From Bog-473 sp963804055 (GTDB lineage: Bacteria > Actinomycetota > Acidimicrobiia > Acidimicrobiales > RAAP-2), in the NCBI GenBank assembly GCA_963804055.1, contig CAWDOU010000001.1, positions 930,001-994,000 of the forward strand: 64,000 nt of DNA, written 5' to 3'. The notes under the pieces are model-generated. The model ran no database searches, was not told the DNA's origin, and was given only the letters and a program-made list of their open reading frames with translations. This document shows positions 36,391 to 48,070 of this stretch, piece after piece (position 1 is the stretch's first letter; every line of letters begins with the position of its first letter). The position numbers were made by a program, and so were the translations under genes.

Positions 36391-37302
36391 CTACTTGACG
36401 GCACCCCCGGTGAGGCTCCGCACCAGCTGCTTCTGGAAGAGCAGGAGAAGGATGACCAGCGGGATGAACGCGATGACGGCGCCCGCCAGCGACACGGGGA
36501 TCTGGGACACCTGGGTGCCGAGCAGCTGCTTCAGCCCGATCTGCACCGTGTTGAGCGGATCCCCGCCTCCCGTCGATACGAGCGGCCACAGGTACTGGTT
36601 CCAGGCACCGAGGAAGGAGAAGACGGCCAGGGCGGCCAGGGAGGGGCGGGCCAGCGGGACGGCGACGCGCGTCATGAAGCGAAAGTGCCCGTAGCCGTCC
36701 AGCAGGGCGGCCTCCTTCAGGTCGCGCGGGATCTGCAGGAACGCCTGGCGCAGCAGGAAGATGCCGAACCCGGTGGCCAGGAACGGGATGGAGAGCCCCG
36801 CATACGTGTTGAACCAGTGCAGCGTGGTGATGGTGTCGAGGTTGGTGATGAAGGTGACCTCCAGCGGCACCATCAGCGTGGCCAGGCACAGCACGAAGAG
36901 CGTCCGCTTGAACGGGAAGGTCAAGAACGCGAACGCGTAGGCGGCCAGCACGGAGGTGACGAGCTGGCCCACGACGATGATCGCCGTCATGATCGCCGAC
37001 GTCGTCACGTACTTCGACATCTGGCCGGCGTTCCACGCCGCGCTGTAGTTGTGCCACTGGGGGTTGGTCGGGAAGAGCGGCGGCGGCTGGTGCACCAGCT
37101 GGTTGGGGGCCAGGAGCGAGTTCACGATGGTGATGTAGATCGGGAACAGGACGACGACGGCGCCCGCCGTCAGGAGCGTGTAGCTGCCGACGTTGCGCCA
37201 CAGACGGCTCGGCGGCCGGGGGGCCGTCGCCACCGCGGGTGTCGCCGGCGGCGGGGCCCCGTCCACGTCCGCATCCGTGTCCGTCTCCGCGTCAGGTGGC
37301 AT
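36391..37302 (-). CDS. Sugar ABC transporter permease (UgpE/MalG-like)
   Basis: 303 residues; a polar acidic/proline-rich N-terminus, then six membrane segments. The coupling motif is KEAALLDGYGHFRFMTRVAVPLARP, seen as EAALLDGYG followed by the conserved proline. It overlaps the partner permease by 11 bases. Confidence 0.92.
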   Translation of the reverse strand: MPPDAETDTDADVDGAPPPATPAVATAPRPPSRLWRNVGSYTLLTAGAVVVLFPIYITIVNSLLAPNQLVHQPPPLFPTNPQWHNYSAAWNAGQMSKYVTTSAIMTAIIVVGQLVTSVLAAYAFAFLTFPFKRTLFVLCLATLMVPLEVTFITNLDTITTLHWFNTYAGLSIPFLATGFGIFLLRQAFLQIPRDLKEAALLDGYGHFRFMTRVAVPLARPSLAALAVFSFLGAWNQYLWPLVSTGGGDPLNTVQIGLKQLLGTQVSQIPVSLAGAVIAFIPLVILLLLFQKQLVRSLTGGAVK

Positions 37303-38247
37303 AGGTCACCCGCCGCTCCAGGAGGCGCAGCTGCACAATGGTGAGCACGAGCAGTATCAGGAACAGCGCGGTGGCCATGATGGCGGCGACCCCGGTGTTG
37401 TTCTCAATCTGCACCGTGTTGATGATGTTGTAGATCACGACATTGGTGTGGAGGCGCGCCGCGCTCTGCGGCCCGATGAGGATGTCGACCGCGCCGAAGG
37501 CCTGGAAGGCGTAAATGGTGCTCACGACCCCCGCGAAGAAGATGGTGGGGGACAGGAGCGGCACCGTCATGCGCCAGAAGCGCGTCCACGGGCCGGCGCC
37601 GTCGATGCGCGCCGCCTCCAGCAGCTCGTCGGGCACCGACTGCAGCCCGGCCGACATGATGATGAAGGACAGGCCGAGGAACTGCCAGATGGTGATGACC
37701 GCCACCGCCGGGAGGGCCCACGTCGAGCTCTCGAGGGCCGGCGGCGTCGGGTTGATGCCGAGCCAGGGCAACAGGCCGACCACCGGGTTGAGGAGCGTGC
37801 CGAAGACCACCGACGCCACGGCCACCGAGCTGACCACCGTGGAGGAGAAGATCATCCGGTAGACGGCCATGCCCTTGAGCTTGCGGTGCGCCACCACGGC
37901 CAGCCCGAGCCCGGCCAGCAGGCTGACGGGGACCACCAGCACGACGAGGAGCAGGGTGGTCAGGAGGCTCTCGGTGAACGACGAAGAGGTCAGGGTAGGG
38001 ATGATCTGGTGCAGGCCGACGTAGTGCGATGGCAGTCCGGGCACGGGCGGCGTCTCGTAGAGCATCAGCTTGAAGTTGCGCAGGAAGGGATAGAAGGAGA
38101 AGACGGCGAAGACCACCATGGCCGGGAGGATGAGCAGGTAGGCCAGCAGGGCCTCCTTGCGGCGGCGGGACCTGACCGGGCTGGGCGTGGCGTGGTCGGC
38201 CGGGCCGGCGTCGCCCGCCTCCTCGGCGGCCAGCGCCTCGAGCACCG

Positions 38248-38251
<4 letters not shown>
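37292..38251 (-). CDS. Sugar ABC transporter permease (UgpA/MalF-like)
   Basis: 319 residues with six membrane segments and the coupling motif LLEAARIDGAGPWTRFWRMT. A basic RSRRRKE stretch precedes the first segment. It overlaps the ATPase stop by 4 bases and the next permease start by 11, so translation of the importer is tightly coupled. Confidence 0.92.
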
Positions 38252-39384
<1,133 letters not shown>

Positions 39385-39451
39385 ACGTGCTCCCTTCGGG
39401 TGGCCGCGCCCGGCCCCGGATCAGTGGTCACCGCACGGTAGCCAACCGCCC

Positions 39452-39778
39452 TCAGCTGGCCGGGATCTTCCATCCCATGGACTCGGCGATCTCCTTGCAG
39501 GTGGGGCACAGGCCGTAGCGCTTGGGGTCCCGCCCCGGCACCCACTCCTTGCCGCACAGGGCCCGCACCGCGGTCCCGTTGACGATGCCCTCCACCACGC
39601 TGGGGCCGGCCGAGACGAATTTCCCCTTCTTCCTGCCCTTGGTGGGGGTGTACCCCTCCAGCACGATGTGGGCCATCCGGTCGTGGTCGCCGTCGTCGAG
39701 GGCGGGGTCCGGCCGGGACGGGGCCAGGGTCGTGCCCCCCGCCGGCGCACCGCTGGGGACTGTCTCCGTACCGCTCAC
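39452..39778 (-). CDS. DUF3039 family protein
   Basis: 108 residues. The conserved actinobacterial DUF3039 core is clear: DDGDHDRMAHIV, VRALCGKEWVPGRDPKRYGLCPTC in two blocks, with Cys residues spaced as a likely metal site (C...CPTC). An alanine/glycine-rich N-terminus precedes it. Function unknown. It lies upstream of, and divergent from, lon. Confidence 0.85.
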   Translation of the reverse strand: MSGTETVPSGAPAGGTTLAPSRPDPALDDGDHDRMAHIVLEGYTPTKGRKKGKFVSAGPSVVEGIVNGTAVRALCGKEWVPGRDPKRYGLCPTCKEIAESMGWKIPAS

Positions 39779-39887
39779 AGACCTCCAGCGTAGGCCCTGG
39801 GTGGGCCGCCCCGCCTCCCCTCCGGGCCTCCCACCTGGGGTTGGACCCGGCCTGCCCCGGGCCTCTCTCCCTTTACAATCGATAGCA

Positions 39888-39984
39888 CCATTACATGATT
39901 ACGCCATCTCCACCCGGGGAGTCGGGCCCGATGGGAATGGGCGCCACCTCGTAATGGTTGACCAGTCAGACGAATTGCCATTCC
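39888..39984 (+). promoter_or_regulatory. lon leader with interleaved inverted repeats
   Basis: CCATTAC (39888-39894) pairs with GTAATGG (39951-39957), and GGAATGG (39934-39940) pairs with CCATTCC (39978-39984). The pairs interleave, so the two stems exclude each other or form a pseudoknot. A third small palindrome TGGTTGACCA overlaps at 39955-39964. The surroundings are AT-rich compared with the genes. Promoter elements or an RNA switch for lon are possible. Confidence 0.35.
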
Positions 39985-40006
39985 GGCAGTACCAAAAGGA
40001 AGCCTG

Positions 40007-42379
<2,373 letters not shown>

Positions 42380-42398
42380 GGCCGGGCAGACTGACCCC

Positions 42399-42641
42399 AT
42401 GGACGACAAGGAAATCGTGGAGCGCATCACCCAGCTCGCCGCCGAGGAGCAGCAGCTTGAGGAGGCGCACGTCGGCGAGGGGCTCAGCGCGGACGAGCTG
42501 CAGCGCAAGCATGACCTGGAGGTGACCCTCGATCAGCTCTGGGACATGCTGCGCCAGCGCCGCGCCAAGCGGCACGCCGGCCAGGACCCCGATTCCGCCC
42601 AGGAGCGCTCCGCCGGCACCGTGGAGGGCTACCTCCAGTAG
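42399..42641 (+). CDS. DUF2630 family protein
   Basis: 80 residues, highly charged and helical. The family pattern is clear: DDKEIVERITQLAAEEQQLEEAH in two helices, then LEVTLDQLWDMLRQRRAKRHAG and DPDSAQ. Function unknown; common in actinobacteria. The ATG at 42399 lies 19 bases after the lon stop, so it is probably co-transcribed with lon. Confidence 0.85.
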   Translation: MDDKEIVERITQLAAEEQQLEEAHVGEGLSADELQRKHDLEVTLDQLWDMLRQRRAKRHAGQDPDSAQERSAGTVEGYLQ

Positions 42642-42680
42642 GAGCCGGCGACCAGGGCGCCGGTGACCGGCGACCGGCGC

Positions 42681-43175
42681 TCAGTCCGGCGGCATCTGCC
42701 GGTTGAGCGAGGGCGACACCAGGCCGGCCAGGCCGCGCAGGTTGCCGATCGTCACGTCCAGCCAGTCGAAGGAGTCGCGCCACACCGCGATCTTCCCTTC
42801 GTCGTTCACGACGAAGCGCCCGTAGACCCAGAACCGCGCCGCGAAGCGGCCGAAGTTGAGCTCGTCGACCCGGTCGGTCAGCACGACGTTGTCCTCGACG
42901 GCCACGTGGTTGAAGTGCACGTTGAAGCCCATGCGGCCCGGCCGCAGCCACGGGCGGGCGATGCGCGCAATCCGTTCCCGCCCGTAAATGGTGGGCAGGG
43001 ACACGTTGATGTACTCGATGTCCTCGTCGACGAGGTCCAGCGCGCCGTCGACGTCGAACGCGGCGAGGGCGCGCAGGAACCGCACCACGATGTCGGCTGG
43101 GTCGGCGGCCGAGCCTGCGGCCGACGCTGCGGCCGACGTGGACGGGGGAGAGTCAGGTCCGGGCGATGTCGTCAT
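42681..43175 (-). CDS. Limonene-1,2-epoxide hydrolase / SnoaL-fold protein
   Basis: 164 residues: a serine/alanine-rich leader of about 27, then a cone-shaped alpha+beta barrel sequence. The epoxide hydrolase triad can be placed: Arg and Asp in LTDRVDEL and a second Asp in VWRDSFDW. An epoxide or lipid-epoxide hydrolase is the family reading; a non-catalytic SnoaL-like role is possible. It overlaps the membrane-protein gene downstream by 23 bases. Confidence 0.8.
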   Translation of the reverse strand: MTTSPGPDSPPSTSAAASAAGSAADPADIVVRFLRALAAFDVDGALDLVDEDIEYINVSLPTIYGRERIARIARPWLRPGRMGFNVHFNHVAVEDNVVLTDRVDELNFGRFAARFWVYGRFVVNDEGKIAVWRDSFDWLDVTIGNLRGLAGLVSPSLNRQMPPD

Positions 43176-45444
43176 GGCCCCCCATTGTCGTCGCGCTCGT
43201 CCCCGGACGCCGCATCCGGCGCCACACCGGGGGTGCCAGGGCGACCGCTCCCAGCACCACCAGGGCCAGGACGAACAGCACGTCGTAGGAGCCGTAGCCG
43301 TCGTAGGCGAAGGCCACCGTGTGGACGCCCGGGCCCACCACGACTCCCACCAGGGCCGGCGCCACCATGACCGTGGGCGCAGGCCGGCCGTCGACGGTGG
43401 CGTGCCAGCCCGGGTCGTAGGAGGCGCTGAGCACCACCGTGGCCCGCCGCGTCGTGTGCACCACGGCGCGGGCCATCCCGTTGTCCAGGTCGGCGTGCTC
43501 GGTCACGACCCGTCCCGGTGCACCTCGCAGTGCCGACGGGTCGGCCGCGGTCGGGGTGGCGGCCGCCTGCCCGTTGAAGGCGACGGTGAGGTCGCGCTGC
43601 TCGTCGAGGAGCGGTGACTCCAGCAGGGTGATGCTCTGCGAGCCCACGTCGGCCCGCGTCGCCGCCAGCGTGCCGGTCGTGTCGTAGACGTGGATGTACC
43701 CGGTGTGGGGGAGCGCCCACAGGCAGTAGTCGCCCGTGCAGCCGACCTTGTCGGCCGTCACCGGCGCCGCCATGTGGAGTGGCGTGATGATGTAGCCGAT
43801 GCCGAAGAGCGGGTAGTCGCCCGGGTTGGTGTCGTCGAAGTAGAACTCGGGATCGGTCATGAGCGAGGCCGTGCGCAGCGTGTAGCCCACCTCGTCGATG
43901 TCCTTGCTCTCCAGGTACTTGAACACCGGCACCGCGCCCACCAGGAGGTCGTTGCCCCAGTTGGTCGGCGCCCCCGCGTAGACGCGGCCGTTGGGGTGCG
44001 CCCGCACGTAGTCCAGCAGGCGGTCGATCTGCGGCCCCTGCTGCGCATCCGCATCGGCCTGCAGACCGATGTTGGTGGCGTTGTGGCCGTCGTAGGCGTC
44101 GAGGTCGCTCCACGCCGGGAACAGCACGAGGACCAGCGCGACGATGCACAGCCCGGCGACGATGCCGCGCCCGGCCGGCTCCGCGGCCCACCCGCGCCGG
44201 TCCGCCGGGAACAGCTCCAGGGCCCCCTGCAGGATGAGCCGGCCGAAGAAGACCAGGGCGACGCCGGCCAGCAGGATGCCCGACAGCTGCACGCCCATCT
44301 GGAAGCGGCGGATGAAGACGTCGCTGCTGCCCGGCAGGACCTTGTAGAGGACCCCGAACGTCGTGCGGCCGAACGACATGACCAGCGTGACCACCCAGAT
44401 CACGACGAGGGCGCGGCCGGCGACGAAGGTGCGCCAGCGCGCGATGCACACGCCGAGGCCGACGAAGACGAGGACCGTCACAATCGGGAAGAAGACGTGG
44501 AGGCCGGCCGGGAAGCGGTCGTTGTCGTAGAGGTTCCCGGTGATCAGCCACCACAGCATCTGGCGGGCGCCGTAGCCGTTCTCGAGGCCCGTGCCCTCCA
44601 GGATCTGGTTGCGGGCGGCCCAGTGGGACTGTTGGAGCACCGGGACGATGACCCAGGCCGACGCCAGCACGGCCGCCACGCCCAGCGCCACGGCGCGCGC
44701 CAGGCGCCGCCACAGGTCCGACGGCACCACGAAGGGCCAGACCACGAGCGGGACGAAAGCGAGGTACCCGGTCTCGTAGTGCAGTGCGACCGTCAACATG
44801 ATGAAGAGGACGGCGAAGAACGCCGACGCGCCGCGGCGCCCCGAGAGGGCGCGGAAGGTGAAGCCCCAAGCCAGTGGGAGCGTCCAGGCGGCCCACAGCT
44901 GGGTCCACACGCCGTAGCCGACCCAGACGTACGCCTTGGTCTCGTAGCCGATGCCGGCCGCCGAGGCGAGGAACGGCGCCACCGCGGCGGCGGCCGCGGC
45001 GGTCCAGCGGCTCAGCCCGAAGAGCCGGCCGCCCCAGTAGACGCTGACCGGCCACAGGGCCAGCAGCAGGTAGAGGGACCAGCGGAAGACGGTGTCGGGA
45101 TCGACGAACGTCCCGACGGCGCCCGACAGCATGGAGGGCAGGCTCTGGTAGTGGAGGAACTGGGGCGAGCCCAGCCCGAGGTAGGGCCACCAGCTCGTCA
45201 GGGGCAGGTGGCCCTGGCTGATGCGGGCGGCGGCCGAGCGCACCATCTGCTCGTGGAGCGAGCTGTCGTCGAGGTAGGGCACGGCACGGAGCTCGGGCCG
45301 CAGCTCCCACAGGCCCCAGGCCATGGAGAGGGCGACCAGGACCCAGGGGCCGAACCGGTCCGCCCACCTGCCCCGGGGCGTGGCCGGCGCCGGGAGGGGC
45401 GTTGTCGCGGAGGACGTCGGTGCCTCCTCCTCGACGGTGGTCAT
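43153..45444 (-). CDS. Large multi-pass membrane protein (YfhO-like glycosyltransferase-fold)
   Basis: 763 residues. About twelve hydrophobic segments occupy the first 450 residues (YLDDSSLHEQMVRSA loop after the first, typical of GT-C-like proteins), then a soluble domain of about 250 residues, then a beta-rich YDPGWHATVDGRPAP element and a final membrane segment. That tail is characteristic of YfhO-type proteins, some of which glycosylate lipids or wall polymers. The reaction here is unknown. ATG 45444 chosen for the acidic TTVEEEAPTSS start. Confidence 0.75.
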   Translation of the reverse strand: MTTVEEEAPTSSATTPLPAPATPRGRWADRFGPWVLVALSMAWGLWELRPELRAVPYLDDSSLHEQMVRSAAARISQGHLPLTSWWPYLGLGSPQFLHYQSLPSMLSGAVGTFVDPDTVFRWSLYLLLALWPVSVYWGGRLFGLSRWTAAAAAAVAPFLASAAGIGYETKAYVWVGYGVWTQLWAAWTLPLAWGFTFRALSGRRGASAFFAVLFIMLTVALHYETGYLAFVPLVVWPFVVPSDLWRRLARAVALGVAAVLASAWVIVPVLQQSHWAARNQILEGTGLENGYGARQMLWWLITGNLYDNDRFPAGLHVFFPIVTVLVFVGLGVCIARWRTFVAGRALVVIWVVTLVMSFGRTTFGVLYKVLPGSSDVFIRRFQMGVQLSGILLAGVALVFFGRLILQGALELFPADRRGWAAEPAGRGIVAGLCIVALVLVLFPAWSDLDAYDGHNATNIGLQADADAQQGPQIDRLLDYVRAHPNGRVYAGAPTNWGNDLLVGAVPVFKYLESKDIDEVGYTLRTASLMTDPEFYFDDTNPGDYPLFGIGYIITPLHMAAPVTADKVGCTGDYCLWALPHTGYIHVYDTTGTLAATRADVGSQSITLLESPLLDEQRDLTVAFNGQAAATPTAADPSALRGAPGRVVTEHADLDNGMARAVVHTTRRATVVLSASYDPGWHATVDGRPAPTVMVAPALVGVVVGPGVHTVAFAYDGYGSYDVLFVLALVVLGAVALAPPVWRRMRRPGTSATTMGGHDDIART

Positions 45445-45466
45445 GGCGCACCATGATGCCGAGTCC

Positions 45467-47242
45467 TCAGACGGGTGTCTGATCGCGCTGCAGGACCCGG
45501 AGAAGCTCCTCGTAGGGGCCGAGCAGGAACGCGGTGTCACCGGCGGCGAAGACGGTGCCGCGGCGGGGCGGGTGCTCGAGCACGCCGTCCACCGCACGGC
45601 TGAGGGCGATCACCCGGGTCCGCGACGAGAGGTCCTGCATGGACAGCCCCTGCAGCCCGCCGTTGGGCGCGACGGTCAGGCCGGCGACCAGGAACGGCTG
45701 TTGATCCACGTAGAACGTGCTGAGGACGTCGAGCCCCAGCGCGGCGCCGACGAACCAGGGCGCGGCGAGGGCCGAGGTGGAGCGGACGTGCTGGAAGCCG
45801 AAGCTGCGCTCCATCATGTGCGCCAGCTCGCGGTCGAAGACGCGCAGGACGACCGGGACGTCGTCCCACCGTTCGCCCAGCGACTCGCGCACCGAGAGCC
45901 CCGTTTCGATGTTCGTGAGGTCCGCGCTCGTCAGCACGGCGACCGCCTTGGCGTCGGCGATGTTGACCATGCGGTGCGTCTGCGACTGTGTGGCGTCGGC
46001 GATGACCACCGGGACACCCAGGGCGCGGGCCTGAGACAGGTAGCGATTGTCGGCGTCGCGCTCGATGACGACCACGGACTCTCCTTCCGCCACGAGACGG
46101 CGGACCACGCTGATGCCCACCGCGCCGAGGCCGATGACGATGACGTGGTCGACCATGCCGGGAACCTGGCGCCGGCCCAGTGACCGCTCGATGCGCCGGC
46201 TCACGAGAATGTTGGTGAAGAGCGCGAAGGCGGTCGACACGAGCGCCACGCCCAGGGCGATGAGCACAATCCCGCCCAGGAGGAGCCAGGGGCTCTGGTG
46301 GGCGAAGCTGTAGTCCCCGTACCCGACGGTGGCCACGGTCTCGACGGTGAAGTACAGCGAGGACAGGAACCCGAGGTGGGGGGCGGTGCCGTCGGGGCGG
46401 AAGGCGTAGTGCACGACGATCGTCGCCGCCACGATCAACGCGAAGAGGGCCGAGGCCACGATGGCCAGCGCGCGGTTGCCCTCTTCGAGCGCGATGCCCA
46501 CCTGCAGCCGGATGCGGCGGGCCAACCCGACCGAGCGTGCGGGGCCGCTCGCCGGTCGGGTGGTGGAGATGTCCATGCGCTGCAATTCCTCCACGGTGCC
46601 GAGGACCGCCACGCGGTCGCCGGCATGCAGCGGGTGGTCGCGGCCCGGGCACATCTCCATCGGCGCATCACCGCCCGGCACGATCGCCACCGGAGCGAGG
46701 TGGCCGAAGTGAGCTCGGAACGTCTCGTGCGTCTCGGGCTTGGGCTCCACGACGAGTTTGACGACGGCGAACTCGATCCCTGCGAGCTCAATGGCGTGTG
46801 AGGGTCGGAGCAGGCAGGCCTCGACGAAGGAGGGCGCCGCCAAGGACGCCACGTCCAGCACGCTGCCCGGCCCGGAGACGCGTTCGAGCGCCCGCGCCAC
46901 CGAGGGGTTGGCAAGCTGCACCACGAGTGGGAGGTCCGGGCGGATCTCCTTGATGCGGAGTGCCGTCTCGAGCGTGTGGATCTCGTCGACCTCGACACAG
47001 ACCACCGCGCTCGCCCGGTCCAGTCCGGCCTCGTCGAACCCCTCGCCGCGGTGCGCGTGCCGCTGGACGTGGGGCACGCCCCACTCCGCGAGGGTCCGCC
47101 AGCGGCGGGGGTCGGCGTCGTCGTCGATCACCACCACCGGGGTGCCGCTCAGCGAGAACTGCTCCACCGCGCGCAGGCCCACGCCCTGCAGGCCGCAGAC
47201 GATGACATGACCCTGCATGGCCCCTATGCCCTCGCCGTCCAT
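45467..47242 (-). CDS. Potassium channel / TrkA-N protein with RCK-pore-RCK architecture
   Basis: 591 residues. First Rossmann RCK domain at about 9-240 (GHVIVCGLQGVGLRAVEQF, D-rich VVVIDDD), then two membrane helices around ~275 and ~340 with a pore bearing the selectivity filter TVGYGD (VETVATVGYGDY), then a second RCK domain (HVIVIGLGAVGISVVRRL, VVVIERDADN) with its C-lobe. Most bacterial channels place RCK domains only after the pore. Gating by NAD(H), nucleotides or ions is expected from the family. Start ATG 47242 or 47218. Confidence 0.88.
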   Translation of the reverse strand: MDGEGIGAMQGHVIVCGLQGVGLRAVEQFSLSGTPVVVIDDDADPRRWRTLAEWGVPHVQRHAHRGEGFDEAGLDRASAVVCVEVDEIHTLETALRIKEIRPDLPLVVQLANPSVARALERVSGPGSVLDVASLAAPSFVEACLLRPSHAIELAGIEFAVVKLVVEPKPETHETFRAHFGHLAPVAIVPGGDAPMEMCPGRDHPLHAGDRVAVLGTVEELQRMDISTTRPASGPARSVGLARRIRLQVGIALEEGNRALAIVASALFALIVAATIVVHYAFRPDGTAPHLGFLSSLYFTVETVATVGYGDYSFAHQSPWLLLGGIVLIALGVALVSTAFALFTNILVSRRIERSLGRRQVPGMVDHVIVIGLGAVGISVVRRLVAEGESVVVIERDADNRYLSQARALGVPVVIADATQSQTHRMVNIADAKAVAVLTSADLTNIETGLSVRESLGERWDDVPVVLRVFDRELAHMMERSFGFQHVRSTSALAAPWFVGAALGLDVLSTFYVDQQPFLVAGLTVAPNGGLQGLSMQDLSSRTRVIALSRAVDGVLEHPPRRGTVFAAGDTAFLLGPYEELLRVLQRDQTPV

Positions 47243-47332
47243 GCAGGAATGTTGCCGTTCCGATCCGCCAGGGAGGTTGCCGCAGTGTGAAATGTCGGTG
47301 CGGGCGCTCACGGTGGGCTAGAACCCCACGTT

Positions 47333-47405
47333 GGGGCTGTAGCTCAGTGGTCAGAGCAGGGGACTCATAATCCCTGGGTCGTGGGTTCGATCCCCACCAG
47401 CCCTA
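47333..47405 (+). tRNA. tRNA with CAT anticodon (elongator Met or Ile2)
   Basis: 73 bases. Acceptor GGGGCTG with CAGCCCT (first pair G-U), D arm GCTC/GAGC, anticodon stem GGGGA/TCCCT with loop CTCATAA, anticodon CAT at 47366-47368, T arm GTGGG/CCCAC. CCA not encoded. Elongator Met and the lysidine-modified Ile tRNA share CAT; identity elements do not settle it by eye. It does not have the initiator features. Confidence 0.9.
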
Positions 47406-47666
47406 CGCAGGGGCTCGACGTCGGGGCCTCGCTCACGTGACGAAGGAGTCGGCCACCAGTCGGCTACTCGACCGCGGGAAGGCTTCAGGAACGAACAAGC
47501 GAGGGCGGCGAGCCGCGGCGCGTGGGGTCCGTGGGAGAGAGGGCCCTCGGATCGAGGATGCACTGGCCCGAAGCGGCGACGGGGACATTCCTCCATTCGG
47601 CCTCTCCGTCATTTCAGACGCCCGTTTGCGCCATACTTGTGATCGGGGTCGTCAGACCGGGGGCTC

Positions 47667-48044
47667 ATGGCAGAAGATCGGTTCGTGGCTTCCATTCAGA
47701 AGGTGTCTGACTGCGGTCGGGCTGCGTGCGAGTCGGTAGAGGCTGCGGTGCGACCTCTCCAAAGAGCGCGGGAGGCCCGGCTCGCGGGCCGGCCTATGAG
47801 CGAGATTGTCGACGACCTGATCAGCGGCGGTGGCAGGGACATCCGGCTGGGTGCGGCAGAGGCATTTCGCCAGTTCGAAAGAGAGATCCAGTCGATGCGG
47901 GTGGGAGTCATCCGCGCCTTGATCGACGAGGAGGGCCTTTCGATCACGGACGCGTCCGCCCTTCTGGGTATCTCCCGACAGGCGGGCGCCCGCCTCTATC
48001 GCTCGGAAGGAGACCACCGGGCTGCACGTCCTCCAGAAATGTGA
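47667..48044 (+). CDS. Small helical protein with C-terminal helix-turn-helix
   Basis: 125 residues. The N-terminal two-thirds is helical (SDCGRAACESVEAAVRPL, ARLAGRPMSEIVDDLISGG). The end resembles a HTH: GLSITDASALLGISRQAGARLYRS. It starts ATG 47667 and ends 26 bases before the PAS-EAL gene, with which it is probably co-transcribed. A small DNA-binding regulator is inferred; no named family. Confidence 0.65.
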   Translation: MAEDRFVASIQKVSDCGRAACESVEAAVRPLQRAREARLAGRPMSEIVDDLISGGGRDIRLGAAEAFRQFEREIQSMRVGVIRALIDEEGLSITDASALLGISRQAGARLYRSEGDHRAARPPEM

Positions 48045-48070
48045 GGATTTGCACTAAAGGTACCCCCCGG

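Noticed and set aside
47437..47739. 100-codon frame after the CAT tRNA
   Set aside because: Arg/Gly-rich with no ribosome site or family features, and it overlaps the start of the better-supported HTH gene.
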